Of a stretch of 14,267 nucleotides of DNA, positions 8,757-14,267 are shown one piece after another. The notes beneath the pieces were generated by a model, which was not told the DNA's origin, did not search any database, and saw only the letters and a program-made list of their open reading frames with translations. Origin of the DNA: Nitrosospira sp. (lineage in GTDB: Bacteria > Pseudomonadota > Gammaproteobacteria > Burkholderiales > Nitrosomonadaceae); contig JAKDLC010000022.1 of NCBI GenBank assembly GCA_030453055.1, forward strand, positions 1-14,267. The letters run 5' to 3'. The position numbers were made by a program, and so were the translations under genes. The stretch's first letter is position 1. Each line of letters begins with the position of its first letter.

Positions 8757-10255
8757 TCCAGATCCGTTTGGTACTGACCGGCCGTCAGGTCTCGCAGCCC
8801 ATTAAGGGCAGGCGCCGCGGCGTCGAGGATTGGCTGCGGATACAGGCCAAGCCAGAGCGTGACGGCGGCCATCGCACCCAGGGTCGCCATTTCCCGGCCT
8901 GACAGATCATGTAGTCGCCAACCATGCGTATTCTCGCCATGAAAAGTTTTCTGCACCAGCGCAAGCGCATACACGACACTGGCGACAAATGCCACTGCGG
9001 CGACGGACGCCAGCACGCTGCTGACGCCGTATAATCCCATCAGTATCAGGAATTCGCCGACGAAATTACCCATGCCCGGCAGCCCAAGCGTGGCAATGGC
9101 AAAAAACAATCCCATTGCCGCCAGGCGCGGCATGACGCTCCACAGGCCTTCAAAGCGACGCATATCGCGTGTGTGGGTCCGCTCCTGCAAAATGCCTGCG
9201 ATTACAAACAGTGCTCCCGTACTGATGCCGTGTGCGAGCATTTGCATCACGGCCCCCCCAAGCGACCAGGGATTCCAGGCGAATATCCCGAGCACCACAA
9301 AGCCCAGGTGACTCACACTGGTGTAGGCCACGAGACGCTTCAAATCCGTCTGGGCGAACGCCAGGAAAGCGCCATAGAGAACTCCGGTTGCTCCCAACGC
9401 CATCGCCACCGGGGCAAAATACCCCGCCGCCTCGGGAAATAGCGGAACAACGAAGCGCAATAGCCCGTAGGCTCCGGTTTTCAGCAGCACGCCTGCAAGA
9501 ATCACGCTTCCTGCTGTCGGCGCCTCGGTATGTGCGTCCGGCAGCCAGGTGTGAAATAGCACGATGGGCGTCTTGACTGCGAACGCAATGAAAAAGCCGA
9601 GCATGATCCACAGCCCGGTGGAGGGAGACATGGCCGTATTCAACAGATCGAAATAATCGAATGTCAGGACTCCGGTGCTGCGGTAGTGGACGAATACCAG
9701 TGCAAGAATTGCCACCAGCATGAACAGGCCGCTCCCCTCTACGTAAATGAAGAACTTGATCGATGCATACAGCCGCTTCTCATGGCCCCAGATCATAATC
9801 ATGAAATACATCGGCACCAGCATCAGCTCCCAGAAGAATAAAAACAGAAACAGGTCCAGCGCAAGGAATACGCCGACCGCCCCTGCCAGAGTCCACAGCA
9901 GGTTGAAGTAGAAGAACCCCTCGCGTTCCCGGATTTCGGTCCAGGAGCAGGCCACCGCCACCACGCCGAGGAAAGCGGTCAGCATGACCAGGATGAGGCT
10001 TATTCCATCCATGGCCAGATGAAAGCTCACTCCGAAACGCGGGATCCACTCCGCCCTGATCTCGGCAAGCCACCCCCCGTGAGCGGGAAGAGCCATAACG
10101 CTGGCAGATTGCAGCCAAAGCCATATCGTCAATACGAGCTCGATGCCCACCGTAGCCAGCGCAACCCACTTCGCAGAGTCCGGACGCCACCGATTCGCCA
10201 CCCATGCCAGCAAACCGCCGGCCACCAGGATGAAAATTAATGCGGAGAGAATCAT
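8753..10255 (-). CDS. nuoM: NADH-quinone oxidoreductase subunit M
   Basis: Antiporter-like proton-pumping subunit of complex I in the inner membrane. It has 500 residues and about 14 membrane helices. Key residues are present: E143 in FFWELMLVPMYF, K228 in AFAVKTPIVLFHTWLPDAH, K259 in GVLLKTGAYG, and E401 in GNFVGEFLIL, which corresponds to the conserved Glu in the C-terminal half. The frame remains open for 58 codons further upstream, but those codons lie over nuoL and are not NuoM-like, so I chose MILSALIFILVAGG, whose ATG overlaps the nuoL stop (ATGA). A weak GGGG ribosome binding site sits 8 bases upstream. The end overlaps nuoN in the same way. Confidence 0.97.
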   Translation of the reverse strand: MILSALIFILVAGGLLAWVANRWRPDSAKWVALATVGIELVLTIWLWLQSASVMALPAHGGWLAEIRAEWIPRFGVSFHLAMDGISLILVMLTAFLGVVAVACSWTEIREREGFFYFNLLWTLAGAVGVFLALDLFLFLFFWELMLVPMYFMIMIWGHEKRLYASIKFFIYVEGSGLFMLVAILALVFVHYRSTGVLTFDYFDLLNTAMSPSTGLWIMLGFFIAFAVKTPIVLFHTWLPDAHTEAPTAGSVILAGVLLKTGAYGLLRFVVPLFPEAAGYFAPVAMALGATGVLYGAFLAFAQTDLKRLVAYTSVSHLGFVVLGIFAWNPWSLGGAVMQMLAHGISTGALFVIAGILQERTHTRDMRRFEGLWSVMPRLAAMGLFFAIATLGLPGMGNFVGEFLILMGLYGVSSVLASVAAVAFVASVVYALALVQKTFHGENTHGWRLHDLSGREMATLGAMAAVTLWLGLYPQPILDAAAPALNGLRDLTAGQYQTDLE

Positions 10256-12225
10256 GCGAATACCCCGATGAATATAATACCGATCGATCCGGCGGCAATC
10301 GCCGCCGCGTAGCGGCGTACCTGCCCGTTTTGCGTTGCACTCAAGGCGCGATAGAGAAACAGACAAAGCTCGGCCAGGCCGCTGTAGATATTGTCGATCA
10401 CGTCGTGCCGATCGACCTTCCGGAACCACCTGAGTAGGTATGAAGTCGCCATGCTGTAGATACTGTCGATCACGTCATGCCGATCGGCGTACGCAAGCCA
10501 GAGATAGGGCCGGACAAACAGAAACTCATAAAAACGGTCGAAACCCCAGCCAAAATGCCAGAACTTCCGGATTCTTGCCAATGCCGGGATCAGCATCAGT
10601 CCATGGAGGAAGGCGGGATATCTCAAAAACAACAGGTACGCCAACGCGATGCTGCCAAGAGAGGCAGCAATTGCGAGCAGCTCCAGAATGGTTTCGTCAT
10701 TTTTACCGTCATGAACGACCTGAGCCGGCGGCAAGGCATGCTGAACAAAGCTGGAAAACAGCGTTGAATTGCCGAGAAAAGGTGGCGTTTCAATCCATCC
10801 GCCGACTAGAGAGAGTGCGGCAAGAACGATAAGCGGTATCGTTATGCGCAGCCCTGGCCGTCTGGTTTCGGGAGGCGTCGCCGTCCTCGCTTCACCGAAA
10901 AAGACGAGAAACACCACGCGAAAGATGTAGAGGCCGGTCAATATTGCACCTCCCCATCCCGCGGCCCATAACCATGGATTCCCTCCTGCTGCCGACCAGG
11001 CCTGCCAAAGAATCAGGTCCTTGCTGTAGAAGCCCGCAGTAACGAGCGGCAGCGCCGCGAGCGATGCGCTGCCAATCAGAAAAGTCCAGAATGCGACGGG
11101 AAGTTTTTTCCTCAGTGCACCCATCCGGAAAATATCATGTTCCTCGTGCAGGCTCATGACGACCACGCCTGCGCTCAGAAACAGCAAAGCCTTGAAGAAG
11201 GCGTGCGTCATCAGGTGAAAAATGGCCGCTGACCAGGCACCTACTCCAAGAGCCAGGAACATATAACCGATCTGGCTGATGGTCGAATAGGCCAGCACCC
11301 GCTTGATGTCGTTCTGGGCGAGCGCACTGAATCCCGCCAGCAGCAGGGTAAGGGCGCCGATCACTGCTACCGCGAGCTGCACCACTGGTGCGAGCGTAAA
11401 GAGCGCATGCGTGCGGGCGATCAGATATACGCCTGCCGTTACCATGGTTGCGGCATGGATCAGCGCGCTCACCGGCGTAGGCCCGGCCATTGCATCAGGC
11501 AGCCAGGTCTGTAATGGAAGCTGCGCGGATTTGCCCACCGCACCGGCAAGCAAAAGTGCCGCAGTAACGATGGCGAGCCCTGACCCCTCCGGCCATTGTT
11601 GGCCGGCACGCTGCATCAGTGGCTGGATATCGAGGGTTCCCAGATGGGTAAACAACAGAAAAAAGCCGATCGCCATGGCAGTATCGCCGATCCGGGTCAC
11701 GATAAACGCTTTGCGTGCCGCGCGCCCGTTGACAGGATCCCGATACCAGAATCCGATCAGCAGATAGCTGCAAAGCCCCACTCCTTCCCAACCCAGATAA
11801 AGAAACAGCAGATTGTCGGCAAGTACCAGGATGCACATCGAGCCGACGAAGAGATTCATATAGGCGAAAAAGCGCGCATAGCCCTCATCGCCGCTCATGA
11901 ACTCAGTGGAATAAAGGTGTATCAGAAAACTGATGACCGTCACCACCAGGACCATCACCAGTGATAATGCGTCAAGATAAAAGCCGATCCCTGGCGAAAA
12001 ACCGGCCACAGCAATCCAGGTCCATGCTTCCTGCCGGAAAACAAAGCCCGGCGGTGGCGCAGCGATGAAGTCTATCCCGATCAGGATGGCGATGAGCGCC
12101 GAGAGAGCCACCGAGCTCGTCCCGATTACCGCAATGCTGCGATGCCCCAGATATCTTCCACTGAGCGCCAGCACCAGGAAACCGGCCAGAGGCAGCGTGG
12201 GAATAAGCCAGAGCAGGGACAGCAT
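10252..12225 (-). CDS. nuoL: NADH-quinone oxidoreductase subunit L
   Basis: Distal antiporter-like subunit of complex I with the long lateral helix and a proton channel. It has 657 residues, somewhat longer than the 613 of E. coli. Conserved residues: E147 in LGWEGVGLCSYLL, D181 in RIGDTAMAIGF, K232 in GAVGKSAQLPLQTWLPDAM, H257 in ALIHAATMVTAG and K402 in GFYSKDLIL; all sit three positions after the E. coli equivalents (144, 178, 229, 254, 399). The extra length is in the C-terminal part after about residue 480. There DRHDVIDSIYS (581-591) is repeated as DRHDVIDNIYS (605-615), a 24-residue period, before the final helix TQNGQVRRYAAAIAAG. A GAGGA ribosome binding site lies at the end of nuoK, and the ATG follows the nuoK stop after one base. 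Confidence 0.97.
   Translation of the reverse strand: MLSLLWLIPTLPLAGFLVLALSGRYLGHRSIAVIGTSSVALSALIAILIGIDFIAAPPPGFVFRQEAWTWIAVAGFSPGIGFYLDALSLVMVLVVTVISFLIHLYSTEFMSGDEGYARFFAYMNLFVGSMCILVLADNLLFLYLGWEGVGLCSYLLIGFWYRDPVNGRAARKAFIVTRIGDTAMAIGFFLLFTHLGTLDIQPLMQRAGQQWPEGSGLAIVTAALLLAGAVGKSAQLPLQTWLPDAMAGPTPVSALIHAATMVTAGVYLIARTHALFTLAPVVQLAVAVIGALTLLLAGFSALAQNDIKRVLAYSTISQIGYMFLALGVGAWSAAIFHLMTHAFFKALLFLSAGVVVMSLHEEHDIFRMGALRKKLPVAFWTFLIGSASLAALPLVTAGFYSKDLILWQAWSAAGGNPWLWAAGWGGAILTGLYIFRVVFLVFFGEARTATPPETRRPGLRITIPLIVLAALSLVGGWIETPPFLGNSTLFSSFVQHALPPAQVVHDGKNDETILELLAIAASLGSIALAYLLFLRYPAFLHGLMLIPALARIRKFWHFGWGFDRFYEFLFVRPYLWLAYADRHDVIDSIYSMATSYLLRWFRKVDRHDVIDNIYSGLAELCLFLYRALSATQNGQVRRYAAAIAAGSIGIIFIGVFA
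10381..10486 (-). repeat. Near-identical 34-bp direct repeat inside nuoL, 72-bp period
   Basis: Bases 10381-10414 and 10453-10486 match at 32 of 34 positions; the offset of 72 bases keeps the frame. One difference is silent (CAC/CAT for His) and one changes Asn to Ser. The sequences between and after the two copies (MATSYLLRWFRKV versus GLAELCLFLYRAL) are clearly diverged, so the identity is confined to the short block. Confidence 0.85.
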
Positions 12226-12226
12226 G

Positions 12227-12553
12227 TTATCCTCGCATCTTGCTCACCGCGTCGGCATCCAGGGTCTGGAAGCGGCGATGGAGCAACAGCAGCAGCGCCA
12301 AGCCGACCGAGACTTCCGCAGCCGTCAGGGACAGGATAAAAATGAACATCACCTGCCCGTCCGCCTGCCCCCAGCTTGCGCCAGCAACCACAAACGCAAG
12401 CCCCGCCGCATTAAGCATGATTTCAATCGACATCAGGATGAAAATCAAGTTGCGCCGTACCAGGACGCCAATCATTCCCAGCGCGAACAGGATTGCCGCA
12501 AGCATCAGCCCATGATGCATGGGGATGGCGGCCACGGCTTCAGCCGTGCTCAT
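12227..12553 (-). CDS. nuoK: NADH-quinone oxidoreductase subunit K
   Basis: Small three-helix membrane subunit of complex I (MrpC-like) linking the quinone module to the pumps. With the ATG at 12553 it has 108 residues. Helices run at about 13-33, 38-58 and 70-92. The two membrane glutamates needed for coupling are E44 ([12 protein letters not shown]) and E80 ([10 protein letters not shown]), equal to E36 and E72 of E. coli, and the C-terminus SKMRG matches SEMRG there. The start is uncertain. E. coli begins eight residues later, where this protein has Ala; GTG at 12535 or ATG at 12520 are shorter options with no good ribosome site. An AGAGGA lies 12 bases before the chosen ATG. The gene overlaps the nuoJ end by 14 bases. 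Confidence 0.93.
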   Translation of the reverse strand: MSTAEAVAAIPMHHGLMLAAILFALGMIGVLVRRNLIFILMSIEIMLNAAGLAFVVAGASWGQADGQVMFIFILSLTAAEVSVGLALLLLLHRRFQTLDADAVSKMRG

Positions 12554-13064
12554 GGTCGCGCCCATTCCTCTGCCCGCTCTCATGCCAGCCCAGATGGCAA
12601 GCCCCGACCAGTCCTGCCAGCAGCAGCAGTGAAGCCAGTTCAACGCCGAGAAGATAGGGCCCGAAGAGGATGATGCCGACCTCCTTCGAATCCACTACGG
12701 CGATGCCGGAGAGTTTGCCGCCGCCTTGCGCGACGATATACAGCAACTCGGCCAGCAGCAGCGCCGCCAGGATGGCAGGACCCGTCCATACCCCGGGGCT
12801 CAGCCAATCTCGCTCCCTTGCCGATGCGGCCTTGCCGAGGTTGAGCATCATCATCACGAACACGAACAGCACCATGATTGCGCCGGCGTAGATGATGATC
12901 TCCAGCGCCGCCGCAAAGGGCGCGCCGAGTACGTAGAACACGACTGCGACGGCAAGCAGCGAGACGATCAGGTAAAGCAGCGCATGCACCGCGTTCAATC
13001 CCACGATAACCATCAGCGTCGCGGCGATGGCGATGGCCCCGGATAGATAAAATGTCATTTCCAT
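12540..13064 (-). CDS. nuoJ: NADH-quinone oxidoreductase subunit J
   Basis: Five-helix membrane subunit of complex I (ND6-like), beside NuoK and NuoA. It has 174 residues. The sequence follows E. coli NuoJ closely: [18 protein letters not shown], the signature [20 protein letters not shown] with its pi-bulge-forming helix 3, [18 protein letters not shown], and [20 protein letters not shown]. The start MEMTFYLSG aligns with E. coli MEFAFYICG; the AGGA upstream is spaced better for the second Met (base 13058), so a start two codons later is possible. It lies 26 bases after nuoI and overlaps nuoK by 14 bases. Confidence 0.95.
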   Translation of the reverse strand: MEMTFYLSGAIAIAATLMVIVGLNAVHALLYLIVSLLAVAVVFYVLGAPFAAALEIIIYAGAIMVLFVFVMMMLNLGKAASARERDWLSPGVWTGPAILAALLLAELLYIVAQGGGKLSGIAVVDSKEVGIILFGPYLLGVELASLLLLAGLVGACHLGWHESGQRNGRDHEHG

Positions 13065-13090
13065 AATCCTGAATCCGGTAGTTGTAGGAA

Positions 13091-13606
13091 TCAGGGCAGC
13101 AGGCGATGCAAGTCCACCGGTGGCGCCTCGTTCTCGGCGTCGCCCTTATGCTTGGCATCGATGGCAAGGCCGGCGACGCGATAAAAGTTATAGTCGGGGT
13201 ATTTGCCGGTGCCATCGATCAACAGATCCTCTTTTTCGTAAACCAGGTTCTTCCGTTCGTATTCACCCATCTCAAAATCCGAGGTGAGCTGGATCGCGTC
13301 GGTGGGACAAGCCTCTTCGCAGTAACCGCAGAAAATACAACGTGAAAAATTGATCCGAAAAAATTCCGGGTAGCGCCGGCCATGCTCGTCTTCCGTGGCC
13401 TGGAGCGCAATGCAGTCCACCGGGCAAGCGGCGGCGCAGAGATAGCATGCCACGCAGCGCTCCTCCCCGTCCGGATCGCGGCTCAAAATGATACGCCCGC
13501 GCCAGCGAGGCGGAATATAGGGTTTCTCGTCCGGGTACTGAATCGTCGATCTGCGCCGGAACATGTGCAAAAAGATGATGCACATTGTCTTCATGGAATT
13601 CCACAT
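13091..13606 (-). CDS. nuoI: NADH-quinone oxidoreductase subunit I, two 4Fe-4S clusters
   Basis: Ferredoxin-like subunit of complex I on the cytoplasmic side; it carries clusters N6a and N6b that pass electrons towards N2 and quinone. It has 171 residues against 180 in E. coli. The two cluster motifs are complete: C51, C54, C57 with C61 ([12 protein letters not shown]) and C90, C93, C96 with C100 ([12 protein letters not shown]). Because of the ferredoxin pattern, the fourth Cys of each motif ligates the other cluster. [35 protein letters not shown] and the DLHRLLP end are strongly E. coli-like. The N-terminal amphipathic segment is short. The start is well supported by an AGGAGG site 7 bases upstream. 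Confidence 0.97.
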   Translation of the reverse strand: MWNSMKTMCIIFLHMFRRRSTIQYPDEKPYIPPRWRGRIILSRDPDGEERCVACYLCAAACPVDCIALQATEDEHGRRYPEFFRINFSRCIFCGYCEEACPTDAIQLTSDFEMGEYERKNLVYEKEDLLIDGTGKYPDYNFYRVAGLAIDAKHKGDAENEAPPVDLHRLLP

Positions 13607-13613
13607 GTCATTT

Positions 13614-13619
13614 CCTCCT
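13614..13619 (-). promoter_or_regulatory. Strong Shine-Dalgarno site of nuoI
   Basis: On the minus strand GAGGAGGAA precedes the nuoI ATG, with AGGAGG ending 7 bases before it. It is the strongest ribosome site in the nuo part of the window and fixes the nuoI start. Confidence 0.7.
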
Positions 13620-13641
13620 CAAGCTTCGGATAACACGGTTG

Positions 13642-14267
13642 TCATCGTTCCCACGTCAGCACGATTGCCGCCGTGACCAACAAATTGACAAGCGTCAGCG
13701 GCAACATCAGTTTCCAGCCGTAGGCCATCAGCTGGTCATAGCGGGGCCGCGGCAACGATGCCCGCAACAGAAAGAAAAAACCGATGACGATGGAGGTCTT
13801 GAGCAGGAACCATATCAACGGTGGCAATAACGGCCCCAGCCAGCCGCCGAAGAATAATGTCACGATCATTGCCGAGATAAGCATGATGCCAATGTATTCG
13901 CCGATGAAGAACAGACCGAACTTCATGCTGGAATATTCGGTATGAAAGCCGGCCACCAGCTCGTTCTCCGCCTCGGGCAGATCGAAAGGCAGGCGGCGTG
14001 CCTCAGCGATGCCGGCCACGGTGAAGGTAATGAGCCCGATGATCTGAGGTATGCAAAACCACAGGCCTTCCTGCGCTGCGACGATATCGCGCAGATTGAA
14101 CGAACCGGCCAGCATGACGACGCCCATCAACGAGAGTCCCATGAAGACCTCGTAGCTCAGCATCTGCGCCGCTGCCCGCAAGCCGCCCAGCAGCGAGTAC
14201 TTGTCGTTCGACGCCCACCCCCCCAGGACGACGCTGTAGACCCCCAGCGAAGACATTGCGAGGAAAA
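13642..14267 (-). CDS. nuoH: NADH-quinone oxidoreductase subunit H (N-terminal part outside window)
   Basis: Membrane subunit of complex I that forms the quinone-binding chamber with NuoB and NuoD. About 207 C-terminal residues are seen; the frame is open to the window end (FLA before the first Met at 14256), so roughly the first third is missing. Family signatures: [33 protein letters not shown], the acidic cytoplasmic loop [20 protein letters not shown] with its conserved glutamates, [17 protein letters not shown], and [18 protein letters not shown]. These match E. coli NuoH closely, including the [11 protein letters not shown] final helix. It is separated from nuoI by 35 bases and is the most upstream nuo gene in view; nuoA-G are expected further right. 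Confidence 0.97.
   Translation of the reverse strand, partial: FLAMSSLGVYSVVLGGWASNDKYSLLGGLRAAAQMLSYEVFMGLSLMGVVMLAGSFNLRDIVAAQEGLWFCIPQIIGLITFTVAGIAEARRLPFDLPEAENELVAGFHTEYSSMKFGLFFIGEYIGIMLISAMIVTLFFGGWLGPLLPPLIWFLLKTSIVIGFFFLLRASLPRPRYDQLMAYGWKLMLPLTLVNLLVTAAIVLTWER

Noticed and set aside
10256..10429. 58-codon N-terminal extension of nuoM
   Set aside because: It lies over the nuoL end in another frame and encodes Arg-rich residues unlike a membrane subunit; the ATGA overlap marks the real start at 10255.
12554..12643. Longer nuoK starting at 12643
   Set aside because: It would overlap nuoJ by over 100 bases and add about 30 residues rich in Trp, Cys and Arg that NuoK proteins lack.

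Overview
The window looks like chromosomal DNA of a Gram-negative proteobacterium. The genes are tightly packed, the base composition is moderately GC-rich, there is a secreted lipocalin-fold protein with a signal peptide, and there is an Escherichia coli-style complex I operon (NuoI, NuoJ and NuoK resemble the E. coli proteins). My best guess is a betaproteobacterium, perhaps Nitrosomonadales; this is a recollection-based inference held with low confidence.

Left part, plus strand (1-3663): the 3' part of a large ABC-transporter permease with two FtsX-type modules, cut by the window edge. It is translationally coupled (TAATG overlap) to a secreted AttH/CrtC-like lipocalin-fold protein. Together they resemble the known ABC-permease + AttH arrangement thought to handle a lipidic or lipoprotein substrate at the inner membrane and in the periplasm. 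The start of the second gene is built partly from a hairpin-forming sequence that resembles a dispersed intergenic repeat.

Middle, plus strand (3728-7228): one 1166-residue protein joins an N-terminal SWIM zinc finger, a bacterial SNF2-associated region and a complete SNF2/RapA-type helicase motor. It has a separate weak candidate promoter and no obvious functional link to its neighbours.

Right part, minus strand (7257-14267): the distal half of the respiratory complex I operon, read from right to left as nuoH (partial), nuoI, nuoJ, nuoK, nuoL, nuoM, nuoN. Genes J-N overlap or abut (14-bp overlap, 1-bp gap, then two ATGA overlaps), so they are probably one transcript with coupled translation. 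NuoI carries both 4Fe-4S clusters, the seen part of NuoH keeps the acidic quinone-chamber loop, and NuoK, L, M and N keep the charged residues of the proton-translocation path, so the membrane arm appears functional. nuoN ends 28 bp from the convergent helicase gene.

I see no tRNA, rRNA, CRISPR array, insertion sequence or prophage gene, and no gap over 300 bases. I did not find a convincing undescribed multi-gene system. The points most worth checking are the repeat-derived N-terminus of the lipocalin-like protein, a short near-identical internal duplication in nuoL, and the SWIM-SNF2 protein.
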